DNA of 64,000 bases from assembly GCF_000284255.1 (NCBI RefSeq), contig NC_017075.1, positions 2,914,001 to 2,978,000 of the forward strand, written 5' to 3'. The stretch's first letter is position 1. Each line of letters opens with the position of its first letter. The translations under genes were made by a program, and so were the position numbers. Shown here piece after piece: positions 36,499-48,729 of the stretch. The notes under the pieces are model-generated. The model worked only from the letters and a program-made list of their open reading frames with translations. It searched no databases and was not told the DNA's origin. This stretch comes from Rubrivivax gelatinosus IL144. Lineage in GTDB: Bacteria > Pseudomonadota > Gammaproteobacteria > Burkholderiales > Burkholderiaceae_C.

Positions 36499-38460
36499 AT
36501 GGCCGGCTCCCACGAGAGCGCCACGCCGCTGCTGTCGCTGCGCGGCGTCTGGCGCGAGTACCCGGCCGGCGACGGCACGATCGCCGCGCTGCGCGAGCTG
36601 GACCTGGACATCGCCGCCGGCGAGATGGTGGCCATCGTCGGCCAGTCGGGCTCGGGCAAGTCGACGCTGATGAACGTGCTCGGCTGCCTGGACCAGCCGA
36701 CGCGTGGCCGCTACACGATCGCCGGCCGCGAGGTCGCCAGCCTGGCGCCCGACGAACTGGCGGCGCTGCGCCGCGAGCATTTCGGCTTCGTCTTCCAGCG
36801 CTACCACCTGCTGTCGGACCTGACGGCGCAAGGCAACGTCGAGATGCCCGCGGTCTACGCCGGCAGCGCACGCGCCGAGCGCCAGGAGCGGGCGCGCACG
36901 CTGCTGCAGCGCCTGGGCATGGCCGACCGCCTGGGCCACGTGCCGGGCAAGCTCTCGGGCGGCCAGCAGCAGCGCGTGTCGATCGCCCGGGCGCTGATGA
37001 ACGGCGGCGAGGTGATCCTCGCCGACGAGCCCACCGGCGCGCTGGACAGCGCCTCGGGCGCCGAAGTGATGCGCATCCTGGCCGAGCTGCACGCCCAGGG
37101 CCACACCGTCATCCTCGTCACCCACGACATGGGCGTGGCGCGGCACGCCCGGCGCATCGTCGAGATCAAGGACGGCGTCATCGTCGCCGACAGCGGCCGC
37201 CCCGCGGAACACGCGGCACCGACCGTGCCACGCACCGAGGTGCAGCGCGGCCGCGGCGCCTGGCTCGACGGCCTGCGCGAGGCGCTGCACATGGCGCTGC
37301 TGGCGATGAACGCCCACCGCCTGCGCACGCTGCTGACGATGCTCGGCATCATCATCGGCATCGCCTCGGTGGTGTCGGTCGTCGCGCTGGGCGAGGGCTC
37401 GCGGCGCAAGGTGCTGGCCGACATCAGCAGCATCGGCACCAACACCGTCGAGGTCTTCTCCGGCCAGGGTTTCGGCGACCCGCGTTCGGCGCGCATCCAG
37501 ACGCTCAGGCCCGCCGACGCCGACGCGCTGGCCGAACAGGGTTTCGTCGACAGCGTGACGCCCAACGTGCAGACCTCGCTGACGGCGCGTTTCGGCAACG
37601 TCGACGCTTCGGCCAGCGTCAGCGGCGTGGGCGACCAGTACTTCCGCGTCAAGGGCCTGAAGCTCGCCGACGGCACGGCCTTCGGCGCCGACGCGATCGA
37701 GCGCTACGCCCAGGTGGCCGTCATCGACGACAACACGCGCCAGAAGCTGTTCCCGACGACCGAGCCGGTCGGCCAGGTGATCTTCCTGGGCAGCATGCCG
37801 GTGACGGTGATCGGCGTCACGGCCAAGAAGGACAGCGCCTTCGGCCCTAACAGCGAGAGCCTGAACGTCTTCGTGCCCTACACGACGGCGATGCGGCGGC
37901 TGATCGGCCAGGGCTATCTGCGCAGCATCACCGTGCGCGTCGCCGACCACGCACCGATGGCCGCCGCCGCGCAAGGCATCGGCCAGCTGCTCGAGCAGCG
38001 CCACGGCCGAGTCGACTTCTACGTGCTCAACACCGACAGCATCCGCCAGACGATCGAGAGCACGACGCGCACGCTGACGCTGCTGATCGCGTCGATCGCG
38101 GTGATCTCGCTGGTCGTCGGCGGCATCGGCGTGATGAACATCATGCTGGTCAGCGTCACCGAACGCACCGCCGAGATCGGCGTGCGCATGGCCGTCGGCG
38201 CGCGCCGACGCGACATCCAGCAGCAGTTCCTGATCGAGGCGGTGCTGGTCTGCCTGCTCGGCGGCGCGCTGGGCATCGCCTCGGCGCTGGCCTTCGGCGC
38301 GGTGTTCTCGCGCTTCAGCCAGGACTTCAGCCTGGCGTTCTCGCCGCTGGCGATGCTCGCCGCCTTCGGCTGCGCGACGCTGATCGGCGTCGTCTTCGGC
38401 TGGCTGCCGGCACGCAACGCCTCGCGCCTGGACCCCGTCGAGGCCCTGGCCCGCGATTGA
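36499..38460 (+). CDS. macB: MacB-type ABC transporter, fused ATPase/permease
   Basis: Mechanotransmission-type ABC exporter for macrolides, toxins or siderophores. The 653-residue product has an N-terminal ATPase with Walker [10 protein letters not shown] (48-56), signature [15 protein letters not shown], Walker [14 protein letters not shown] and the H-loop VTHD. A membrane helix follows near residue 275-295 ([20 protein letters not shown]), then a large periplasmic domain and three C-terminal helices of FtsX type ending [18 protein letters not shown]. The substrate cannot be told. Second gene of the operon. Confidence 0.94.
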   Translation: MAGSHESATPLLSLRGVWREYPAGDGTIAALRELDLDIAAGEMVAIVGQSGSGKSTLMNVLGCLDQPTRGRYTIAGREVASLAPDELAALRREHFGFVFQRYHLLSDLTAQGNVEMPAVYAGSARAERQERARTLLQRLGMADRLGHVPGKLSGGQQQRVSIARALMNGGEVILADEPTGALDSASGAEVMRILAELHAQGHTVILVTHDMGVARHARRIVEIKDGVIVADSGRPAEHAAPTVPRTEVQRGRGAWLDGLREALHMALLAMNAHRLRTLLTMLGIIIGIASVVSVVALGEGSRRKVLADISSIGTNTVEVFSGQGFGDPRSARIQTLRPADADALAEQGFVDSVTPNVQTSLTARFGNVDASASVSGVGDQYFRVKGLKLADGTAFGADAIERYAQVAVIDDNTRQKLFPTTEPVGQVIFLGSMPVTVIGVTAKKDSAFGPNSESLNVFVPYTTAMRRLIGQGYLRSITVRVADHAPMAAAAQGIGQLLEQRHGRVDFYVLNTDSIRQTIESTTRTLTLLIASIAVISLVVGGIGVMNIMLVSVTERTAEIGVRMAVGARRRDIQQQFLIEAVLVCLLGGALGIASALAFGAVFSRFSQDFSLAFSPLAMLAAFGCATLIGVVFGWLPARNASRLDPVEALARD

Positions 38461-38473
38461 ACCCGACCCCGTG

Positions 38474-39841
38474 ATGACCTCCGCCCGCCCTCTCCTGCTG
38501 CTGCCGCTGGCGCTGCTGGCCGCCTGCTCGGCGCTGCGCACGCCTTACGAACCGCCCGCCACCGCGCTGCCGGCCGCCTGGTCCGGGCCTGCCGAGGCGG
38601 CCTCCGCCGCGACCGACACTCGCTGGTGGCAAGCGCTCGGCGACCCCGTGCTCGACCGTTTCGTCGACGAGGCGCTGGCGCGCAACGCCGACCTGGCGGT
38701 GGCCGGCGTCGCGCTGCGCCAGGCGCGGCTGCAGGCCGGCCTGGCCGACAGCGACCGCCGGCCCAGCCTGAGCGCCAGCGTCAGCGGCCAGGCCGAACGC
38801 GGGCTGGACGCGCCGCGCAGGACGACGCACGCCTATTCGGCCAGCGTCGGCGCCAGCTGGGAGGCCGACCTCTGGCAGCGCCTGGGCGCACTGGCCGATG
38901 CCGCGCAGCTCGAAGCCGGCGCCAGCGAGCAGGACCGCGACGCCGCCGCGCTCAGCCTGTCGGGCACCGTCGCGACGCTGTACTGGCAGCTCGGCTACCT
39001 GAACCAGCGCATCGCCAGCGCCGAGGCCAGCGTCGACACCGCGCGCCGCACGCAGGCGCTGGTGCAGGCGCAGTTCGACGCCGGCGCCGTCGGCGCGCTG
39101 GAACGCCACGAGGCCGAGCAGACCGTGCTCGCCCAGCAGGCGACGCTGGAAGACCTGCGCCAGCAGCGCACCGAGGCGAGACACGCCTTCGCCCTGCTCT
39201 TCGACCGCGCCGCCGACGACGTGCCGCCGGCGGACGAGCCCCAGGCGCTGCCCACCGCCGCCCTGCCGGCGCCACGCGCCGGGCTGCCCGCCGAACTGCT
39301 GGGCCGGCGCCCGGACCTGCGCGCCGCCGAGCTGCGGCTGCGCAAGACCCTGGCCCAGGGCGACGCCGTGCGCGCCAGCTACTACCCGACGCTGTCGCTC
39401 ACCGGCAGCCTGGGCGGCAGCAGCAGCGCGCTGGGCCAAGTGCTGGCCAATCCGGTGGCCGCGCTGGGCAGCGGGCTGGCCCTGCCCTTCCTGAACTGGC
39501 GCGAGATGCAGCTGCAGGGCGAGTTGCAGCGCGCCAACTACGAGAGCGCCGCGATCTCGTTTCGCCAGACGCTGTACGCCGCGCTGGCCGAGGTCGAGGA
39601 CGCCTTGTCGGCACGTCAGGCGCTGGCCCGGCAGGGCGAATGGCTCGAAGCCTCGCTGCAGGCCGCGCGCCGCATCGAGGCGCTGTACGAGGCGCGTTAC
39701 CGCGCCGGGGCGGCAACGCTGCGCACCTGGCTGGACGCGCAGGAGAGCCGCCGCAGCGCCGAGGTCGCGCTGGCCGAGAACCGGCTCGCACGGCTGAAGA
39801 ACCAGGTCACGCTGATCAAGGCGCTGGGCGGCGCGGCCTGA
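38474..39841 (+). CDS. Outer membrane efflux lipoprotein (NodT/OprM type)
   Basis: TolC-like outer membrane factor that completes the MacAB exporter. The 455-residue product has a lipoprotein signal with lipobox LAAC (Cys18) and two OEP repeats. Typical motifs are TRWWQALGDPVLDRFVDEAL and ARNADLAVAGVALRQARLQA at the start of repeat 1, and RRPDLRAAELRLRKTLAQGD before repeat 2. The ATG at 38474 follows macB by 13 bases. After the stop lies an 8-bp inverted repeat (39842-39861) without a T-run. Confidence 0.9.
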   Translation: MTSARPLLLLPLALLAACSALRTPYEPPATALPAAWSGPAEAASAATDTRWWQALGDPVLDRFVDEALARNADLAVAGVALRQARLQAGLADSDRRPSLSASVSGQAERGLDAPRRTTHAYSASVGASWEADLWQRLGALADAAQLEAGASEQDRDAAALSLSGTVATLYWQLGYLNQRIASAEASVDTARRTQALVQAQFDAGAVGALERHEAEQTVLAQQATLEDLRQQRTEARHAFALLFDRAADDVPPADEPQALPTAALPAPRAGLPAELLGRRPDLRAAELRLRKTLAQGDAVRASYYPTLSLTGSLGGSSSALGQVLANPVAALGSGLALPFLNWREMQLQGELQRANYESAAISFRQTLYAALAEVEDALSARQALARQGEWLEASLQAARRIEALYEARYRAGAATLRTWLDAQESRRSAEVALAENRLARLKNQVTLIKALGGAA

Positions 39842-39984
39842 ACGTCGGAGGCGTCCGACGTGCAGCACGGGCGCTGCGCCGACACCGGAACGCGCCGCCC
39901 GCCCACGGCCGCGGCGGGTCGCCGAGCACACGATGGCGAACACGAAAGCCGCCCGCGGCCTTCGCATTCAAGGAGAACGAACGC

Positions 39985-40305
39985 ATGAACCTCATCCGAA
40001 ACACGCTCGCCGCCACGATCACGGCCGTCGCCGCCCTCGTCGTCCTGCCCGGTTGCGCCGTCACGCGCGACCAGTCCACCGTCGGCGAGTACATCGACGA
40101 CAGCGCGATCACCACCGCCGTGAAGGCCAAGTTCGTCGAGGACAAGTCGGTCGACGCCAGCGCCATCAGCGTCGAGACGCTGCGCGGCGAGGTGATGCTC
40201 TCGGGCTTCGCCAAGTCCGGCACCGAGAAGGCGCGTGCCGAGACGCTGGCGCGCAGCGTCAATGGCGTCAAGCAGGTGAAGAACCAGCTGGAGGTGCGCG
40301 GCTGA
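39985..40305 (+). CDS. BON-domain lipoprotein (OsmY-like)
   Basis: A 106-residue lipoprotein with lipobox LPGC (Cys24) and a single BON domain: SAITTAVKAKFVEDKSVDA, VETLRGEVMLSGFAKS, ARSVNGVKQVKNQLEVR. BON proteins bind phospholipid or act in osmotic and envelope stress. An AAGGAG Shine-Dalgarno precedes the ATG. It lies 143 bases after the MacAB operon and has its own terminator, so it is probably independent. Confidence 0.88.
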   Translation: MNLIRNTLAATITAVAALVVLPGCAVTRDQSTVGEYIDDSAITTAVKAKFVEDKSVDASAISVETLRGEVMLSGFAKSGTEKARAETLARSVNGVKQVKNQLEVRG

Positions 40306-40326
40306 GCGTCGCCGAGCCGGCATGAC

Positions 40327-40353
40327 GGGCGCCTGCGGGCGCCCTTTCTTTTG
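40327..40353 (+). terminator. Rho-independent terminator of the BON gene
   Basis: Stem GGGCGCC/GGCGCCC with a TGCG loop followed by TTTCTTTT, 21 bases after the BON stop. It separates this gene from the DUF3348 operon. Confidence 0.85.
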
Positions 40354-40420
40354 CCCGCGCCGGGCGGCGGGCGGCGCAGGCGGTACACTGCGCGCCCTTA
40401 ACCGATCCTTCGACTGGCTC

Positions 40421-41074
40421 ATGCTGCACGGGTCTGCCAGCCCGGGCGTTGCCGGTTCGGAGCTCACCCGCCTCCTCGCCCGTCTTGCCGACGGGCCGCC
40501 GACCGAAGGGCGACCCGCCTTCGGCGAGCGACTGGGCCACTGGCTCGGATGGGCGGGCGCCATCTCGCTCGCTTCGGCGCTCGCCGCCGGACAGGCCGTG
40601 CCCGCCGCGGGCCGCACGGCCGGCAGCGAGGATGCGGACTTCCGGCGCGTGCGCGCGGCCCTGGAGGCGGCGATAGCCGCCGGGCCCGCCGAGCCGGCCA
40701 CGAGCCCGGACGACTTCGGCCCGTTCCATCGCCACTGCCTGGGGCTCCAGCAGGGCATGCACGACGCCGTCGCCGCGCTGCGGCGGCGGCTGCGCGAAGC
40801 CTTGTCGCGGCGTTCGGCGGCGCTGGCGCGTGTCGCGGCGATCGACGCCGCGCTGGAGCCGGCGCTGGCGACGCAAGAACGCCGCGTGCTGGCGCTGGTG
40901 CCGCAGCGGCTGATGGCGCATTTCGAGCGCCTGGGCCGTGAACACGGCGAGGACGCGGGCTGGCTGGCCGCCTTCCGCGAGGATCTGGACGAGGTGATGC
41001 GGGCCGAACTGGCGCACCGGCTGCTGCCGGTGCAGGGCCTGCTGCAGACGCTGCACGACCACGACGCGAGATGA
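40421..41074 (+). CDS. DUF3348 protein (first gene of the motor operon)
   Basis: A 217-residue soluble, helical protein of unknown function of the DUF3348 type. It shows GSELTRLLARLADG near the start, the conserved FGPFHRHCLGLQQGMHDAVA in the middle and HRLLPVQGLLQTLHDHDAR at the C-terminus. No signal peptide or membrane helix. ATG 40421 gives the family start; a TACACT -10-like hexamer lies 33 to 38 bases upstream, after the BON terminator. Its stop overlaps the ATG of the DUF802 gene by four bases (ATGA), so the two are coupled. Confidence 0.75.
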   Translation: MLHGSASPGVAGSELTRLLARLADGPPTEGRPAFGERLGHWLGWAGAISLASALAAGQAVPAAGRTAGSEDADFRRVRAALEAAIAAGPAEPATSPDDFGPFHRHCLGLQQGMHDAVAALRRRLREALSRRSAALARVAAIDAALEPALATQERRVLALVPQRLMAHFERLGREHGEDAGWLAAFREDLDEVMRAELAHRLLPVQGLLQTLHDHDAR

Positions 41075-43146
41075 ACCGACTGCTTCCCCACGCGGCCTTC
41101 GTCGCCGGCGCCCTGGCCCTGGTCTGGGTCGGTGCCGGTTATGGCGCCTCCAATCCGCTGGCGCTGACGCTGGTGGCCCTGATCGCGGCCTTCTTCGTTG
41201 CCGGCGCGCTGGAACTGCGGCGCTTCGCGGCCGAGACCGAGGCGCTGGAGCGCCACCTCGGCACGACGACGGCCGAGCCGCCGGCGCTGGCCGCCTGGCT
41301 GGACGGCGTGCCCGCCGCCTTGCGCCACACCGTGCGCCTGCGCATCGAAGGCGAACGTGCCGCCCTGCCCGGCCCGGCGCTGGTGCCCTACCTCGCCGGC
41401 CTGCTGGTGCTGCTGGGCATGCTCGGCACCTTCCTCGGCATGGTCGTCACGCTGCAGGGCACCGGCCAGGCGCTGGAGCACGCCGCCGACGTCGAGGCGA
41501 TCCGCGCCTCGCTGGCGGCGCCGGTGCGGGGCCTGGGGCTGGCCTTCGGCACCTCGGTCGCGGGCGTCGCGGCCTCGGCGATGCTGGGGCTCGCGTCGGC
41601 GCTGCTGCGGCGCGAACGCCGCCGCGCCGGGCGCCGGCTGGACGCGGCGATCGCCGGGCCGCTGCGCGCGTTCTCGCGCACGCACCAGCGCGAAGCCTCG
41701 CTGGCGCTGCTGCAGGCCCAGGCGCAATGGCTGCCGACGCTGGCCGAGCGGCTGCAGGCGCTGGCCTCGACGATCGAGGAACGCGGCCGCACGCTGGACG
41801 AGCGCCTGCTGGCGGGCCAGCAGCGTTTCCACGACGACGCCGGCCAGGCCTGGCGCGAGCTGTCGGCCACCGTCGCCACGACGCTGTCCGAGACCGCCGC
41901 CGCCAGCGCCCGGCAGGCCGCCGCGGCGGTCGAGCCGGCGGTGCAGTCGACGATGGCGGCGCTGGAGCGCCAGTCGGCGACGCTGAACGAGACGCTGCAA
42001 GGCCAGGTGCAGCGGCATCTGGCCGGCGTCGCCGAACGCCTGGACGCCACTGCCGAACGCCTGGCCGGGCACGGCCGCGAGGCGCTGGACGCACAGCAGG
42101 CACGCCAGCAGGCCCAGCTCGATCGCCTGGGCGCGGCGCTGCAGCGCTTCGGCGACGAGCTGCAGACACGCTCGGCGACGCTGCTCGATGGCCTGGATAC
42201 GCGTCTGCAGGCCGGCACCGAACGCTGGTCGGCCGCCTGGCAGCAGACGCTGGCGACCCAGCACGAAGCCCAGGCCGCGCTGGCTGCCGCCGGCCGCGAG
42301 ACCGTCGCCGCTGCCGGCGAGGTGCTGCAGCGCCACGCCACCACGCTGCAGGCCGAACTGGCCGCGGCCCGCGCTGCCGCCGACGAAACCGCCGCCGCCC
42401 GCGAAGCCGAACGCCGCGCGGCGATGGAGAGCGCGCTGCAGGCGCTGGCCGAGCGCCTGGCCGACGAGACGCGCCGCGCCGCGGCCGACGTCGCCGGCCA
42501 CCAGCAGCGTGTCTGCGCCGCGCTGGACGCCGCCGCCGACGCCGTCTCGGCACGCACGCGCGAGCAGGCCGAGGCGACGATCGCTGAGATCGGCCGCCTG
42601 GTGCAGGCGGCGGCCGAGGCGCCGCGTGCTGCCGCCGAGGTCATCGCCGAGCTGCGCCAGGCGCTGTCGGACAGCCTGGTGCGCGACAACGCGGCGCTGG
42701 AAGAACGCAACCGCCTGCTGGGCACGCTGGGCGAACTGCTCGACACCGTGCAGCGCGCCGGGCGCGAGCAGCGCGAGACGATCGCTTCGCTGGTCGAGAG
42801 CACCGGAGCCCTGCTGGAGCAGGCCGGAGCCCGCTTCGCCGCCCAGGTCGAGACCGAAGCCCAGGCGCTGCGCGGCACCGCAGCCCAGATCGAGGCCGGC
42901 GCCGGCGAACTCGCCGCGCTGGGCGAAGGTTTCGGCCAGGCGGTCGAGCTCTTCGCGCGCAGCAGCGAGCAGACGACGGCGCAGCTCCAGCGTATCGAGG
43001 CTGCGCTCGCCCAGGCCGGCGCGCGCAGCGACGAGCAGCTCGCCTACTACGTCGCCCAGGCGCGCGAAATCGTCGACCTGACGCTGGGCGCGCAACAGCA
43101 GGCGGTGGCCGCGCTGCAGCGCCGCGCCGCCGAGGCCGGGGCATGA
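41071..43146 (+). CDS. DUF802 MotA/ExbB-like membrane protein with a long coiled tail
   Basis: 691 residues. Four membrane helices lie at about 7-24, 28-49, 104-127 and 153-180. Helix 3 carries LVLLGMLGTFLGMVVTLQGT and helix 4 GLAFGTSVAGVAASAMLGLA, the two signatures of MotA/TolQ/ExbB stator proteins, with the conserved Thr120 and Thr161. Residues 181-691 are a charged Ala/Glu/Arg-rich helical tail without membrane segments. This is the ZorA plan: a five-subunit stator with a long intracellular shaft. The family name DUF802 covers repeats in the tail. Second gene of a four-gene operon, with ATGA overlaps at both ends. Confidence 0.8.
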   Translation: MNRLLPHAAFVAGALALVWVGAGYGASNPLALTLVALIAAFFVAGALELRRFAAETEALERHLGTTTAEPPALAAWLDGVPAALRHTVRLRIEGERAALPGPALVPYLAGLLVLLGMLGTFLGMVVTLQGTGQALEHAADVEAIRASLAAPVRGLGLAFGTSVAGVAASAMLGLASALLRRERRRAGRRLDAAIAGPLRAFSRTHQREASLALLQAQAQWLPTLAERLQALASTIEERGRTLDERLLAGQQRFHDDAGQAWRELSATVATTLSETAAASARQAAAAVEPAVQSTMAALERQSATLNETLQGQVQRHLAGVAERLDATAERLAGHGREALDAQQARQQAQLDRLGAALQRFGDELQTRSATLLDGLDTRLQAGTERWSAAWQQTLATQHEAQAALAAAGRETVAAAGEVLQRHATTLQAELAAARAAADETAAAREAERRAAMESALQALAERLADETRRAAADVAGHQQRVCAALDAAADAVSARTREQAEATIAEIGRLVQAAAEAPRAAAEVIAELRQALSDSLVRDNAALEERNRLLGTLGELLDTVQRAGREQRETIASLVESTGALLEQAGARFAAQVETEAQALRGTAAQIEAGAGELAALGEGFGQAVELFARSSEQTTAQLQRIEAALAQAGARSDEQLAYYVAQAREIVDLTLGAQQQAVAALQRRAAEAGA

Positions 43147-43790
43147 CCGCCGACGACGAGATCGACGGCGACGCCGAGCACGGCGCGCCGGTCTGGGCGG
43201 TCTTCGGCGACCTGATGTCGGGGCTGCTCGGCGCCTTCGTGCTGATCCTCGTCTGCGCCATCGGCCTGCAGCTGGACCTGGCCGAACGCCTGCGCACCGA
43301 GGTGCAGCAGCGCCAGGCCGAAGCCCAGCGCCGCGAGGCGCTGGAGCACGCGCTGGCGGTGCCACTGGCGGCCGGCCGCGTGACGCTGGCCGGCGGGCGC
43401 ATCGGCATCAGCGGCAACGTGCTGTTCGCTTTCAACTCGGCCGAACTGCAGCCCGAGGGACGCCAGCTGCTGAAGAGCCTGGCCGGCCCGCTGGCGGCCT
43501 ACCTGTCGGCGCGCGACGAAGTGCTGATGGTCAGCGGCTTCACCGACGACCGCCAGGTGCGCGACGGCGGCCGCGCGCGCTTCGCCGACAACTGGGAGCT
43601 GTCGGCGCAACGTGCGCTGACGGTCACGCGGGCGCTGATCGAAGACGGCGTGCCCTCGTCGGCGGTGTTCGCCGCGGCCTTCGGCGCCGAGCAACCGGTG
43701 GCCTCGAACGCCGACGCCGCCGGGCGCGCGCTCAACCGGCGCGTGGAGATCGCGCCGACGCCGCGGCGGGCGGCCGACACGGCGCGATGA
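43143..43790 (+). CDS. MotB/ZorB-like OmpA-domain motor partner
   Basis: 215 residues: a short cytoplasmic N-terminus, one membrane helix beginning VWAVFGDLMSGLLGAFVLIL, and a C-terminal OmpA/MotB peptidoglycan-binding domain (NVLFAFNSAELQPEGRQLL, WELSAQRALTVTRALIEDG, NRRVEIAPTP). Asp23 in FGDLM is at the position of the ion-carrying Asp of MotB, PomB and ZorB. The match to PomB (ADLMSLLMCFFVLL-type) is closer than to plain OmpA proteins. With the DUF802 protein it makes a stator pair anchored to the cell wall. ATGA overlaps on both sides. Confidence 0.85.
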   Translation: MTADDEIDGDAEHGAPVWAVFGDLMSGLLGAFVLILVCAIGLQLDLAERLRTEVQQRQAEAQRREALEHALAVPLAAGRVTLAGGRIGISGNVLFAFNSAELQPEGRQLLKSLAGPLAAYLSARDEVLMVSGFTDDRQVRDGGRARFADNWELSAQRALTVTRALIEDGVPSSAVFAAAFGAEQPVASNADAAGRALNRRVEIAPTPRRAADTAR

Positions 43791-44374
43791 ACGCAGCGGC
43801 CGACGAAGACGTTTTCGCGGCCCTGGCCGCACGCCGCGCCGCGCCCGGTGCCGAGCCGGTCGCATTGGCCGTCGCCGAAGCGCTGGCGCGCCGTGCCGCG
43901 GCGGCCGAGGGTGAGACGCGCCGGCTGCTACTGGCACGCCTTCAGCGGCGCATCGACGCGATCTCGAACGTGCCGGCGGTGCCGGAAGCCGCTTCGGCGC
44001 CCCCGCCCTGGGCCGGTCTGTGCTCGCTGGTCGACCGCCTGGGCCGCGCCGAAGCGCCGCCGCCGCGCAGCCAGGTGCGCGCGCCGGCACCGCCGCCGCT
44101 GAAGACCGTCGCCGCGCTGCAGCCCACCGTCGGCCGGCTGAAGACCGAACACCGCTTGCGCCAGGCGCGTGCCCAGGTGCCCGAGAACGCCGGGCCGCTG
44201 CATTCGTCGCGGGTCGTGCACCGCATGCTGCAGACGCTGCATGCCGACGCGCCGGCCTATCTGCAGGCGCTGAGCGCCAGCGTCGAGGCGCTGGCCGAAT
44301 TGGAGCGAGCGTTCGAAGCCAGCCTGCGGCCGGCGGGGCGTGAATCGCGAGGCGAGAAACGCCGTCAGCGCTGA
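43787..44374 (+). CDS. DUF2894 protein (last gene of the motor operon)
   Basis: 195-residue soluble protein of unknown function, DUF2894 type. The N-terminus is helical (LAARRAAPGAEPVALAVAEA, ARLQRRIDAISNVPAVPEA). A Pro-rich spacer follows, then the conserved basic part KTEHRLRQARAQVPENAGPL and RMLQTLHADAPAYLQALSAS. There is no signal or membrane segment, so it should act in the cytoplasm beside the tail of the DUF802 protein. It is always found, in my memory, together with the other three genes; no fifth gene follows before the tRNA genes. Confidence 0.75.
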   Translation: MNAAADEDVFAALAARRAAPGAEPVALAVAEALARRAAAAEGETRRLLLARLQRRIDAISNVPAVPEAASAPPPWAGLCSLVDRLGRAEAPPPRSQVRAPAPPPLKTVAALQPTVGRLKTEHRLRQARAQVPENAGPLHSSRVVHRMLQTLHADAPAYLQALSASVEALAELERAFEASLRPAGRESRGEKRRQR

Positions 44375-44466
44375 TGGTGCCCGGAGCGGGGATCGAACCC
44401 GCATGCCCTCTTTCGAGAGGCGGCGGAGTTTAAGTCCGCTGCGTCTGCCAGTTTCGCCATCCGGGC
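44375..44466 (-). tRNA. tRNA-Leu (anticodon TAA)
   Basis: Acceptor stem GCCCGGA pairs with TCCGGGC. The anticodon loop reads CTTAAAC, with TAA in the centre. A long variable arm typical of class II tRNA-Leu (CGCCTCTCGAAAGAGGGC) and the T-loop GGTTCGATCC are present. The CCA end is encoded (44375-44377). Confidence 0.95.
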
Positions 44467-44488
44467 GGCGCACCGGGTTCTCGATGCA

Positions 44489-44515
44489 CAAAGGGCTCCA
44501 CGCGGGAGCCCTTTG
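44489..44515 (-). terminator. Hairpin between tRNA-Leu and tRNA-Cys genes
   Basis: Inverted repeat with 11-base arms, CAAAGGGCTCC and GGAGCCCTTTG, separated by a short loop. On the minus strand the 3' arm ends in CCCTTTGTG, a weak T-run. It may end the tRNA-Cys transcript or serve as a processing signal before tRNA-Leu. Confidence 0.5.
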
Positions 44516-44528
44516 ACGATCGGAATAC

Positions 44529-44602
44529 TGGAGGCGCGATCCGGAGTCGAACCGGACTAGACGGATTTGCAATCCGTTGCATAACCGCTTTGCTATCGCG
44601 CC
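44529..44602 (-). tRNA. tRNA-Cys (anticodon GCA)
   Basis: 74-base cloverleaf: acceptor GGCGCGA/TCGCGCC, anticodon loop ATTGCAAAT with GCA, T-loop GGTTCGACTCC, encoded CCA at 44529-44531. Confidence 0.96.
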
Positions 44603-44629
44603 GCGTGGCAGAACACCCGGATTCTGCCC

Positions 44630-44658
44630 AAAAAGAAGGGAAGCCTGGGCTTCCCTTC
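44630..44658 (-). terminator. Hairpin and T-run after tRNA-Gly
   Basis: Ten-base arms GAAGGGAAGC/GCTTCCCTTC with a four-base loop; on the minus strand it is followed by TTTTT. It lies 9 bases downstream of tRNA-Gly and before tRNA-Cys. Confidence 0.75.
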
Positions 44659-44666
44659 GGATGTCT

Positions 44667-44742
44667 TGGAGCGGGAAACGAGGCTCGAACTCGCGACCTC
44701 AACCTTGGCAAGGTTGCGCTCTACCAACTGAGCTATTCCCGC
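44667..44742 (-). tRNA. tRNA-Gly (anticodon GCC)
   Basis: 76-base cloverleaf: acceptor GCGGGAA/TTCCCGC, D-arm AGCTCAGTTGGTAGAGC, anticodon loop CTTGCCAAG with GCC, T-arm GAGTTCGAGCCTC, encoded CCA. Confidence 0.97.
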
Positions 44743-44787
44743 TTTGCCCTTGAAACACTGCATTGTCTGCAACGAATCAAGACTGAC

Positions 44788-44817
44788 AGTATAGACCGAT
44801 TTTCTCGTGTCCTGCAA
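44788..44817 (-). promoter_or_regulatory. Promoter of the tRNA-Gly gene
   Basis: Minus strand: -35 TTGCAG (44812-44817) and -10 TATACT (44788-44793), separated by 18 bases. The -10 ends 45 bases before the tRNA. The promoter lies directly after the lon stop, so the tRNA genes are transcribed separately from lon. Confidence 0.8.
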
Positions 44818-44825
44818 GTACCTTA

Positions 44826-47249
<2,424 letters not shown>

Positions 47250-47339
47250 CGGTGTACCTCTCTTTCTCAGGTCCACGTGGGGCCCGAGAGGGCAAATGCA
47301 AGTGGCGGGCCGCCGCGAGCAGGCGTGGCCCGGCCGGGC

Positions 47340-48611
<1,272 letters not shown>

Positions 48612-48729
48612 GTCTCGTCGTGCGCGGAGGGAAAAGGAAACCGAACCCCATCATAGACCAACTCCCGCTGCCCGCTGGACAGCGAAAAGGAGGCCTTTTC
48701 CGGGGGTCGAGAAGGGGTGGGAAAGCGGG

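Noticed and set aside
40421..44374. Complete Zorya defence system
   Set aside because: Only the motor pair resembles ZorA and ZorB. No ZorC, ZorD helicase-nuclease or ZorE gene is present.
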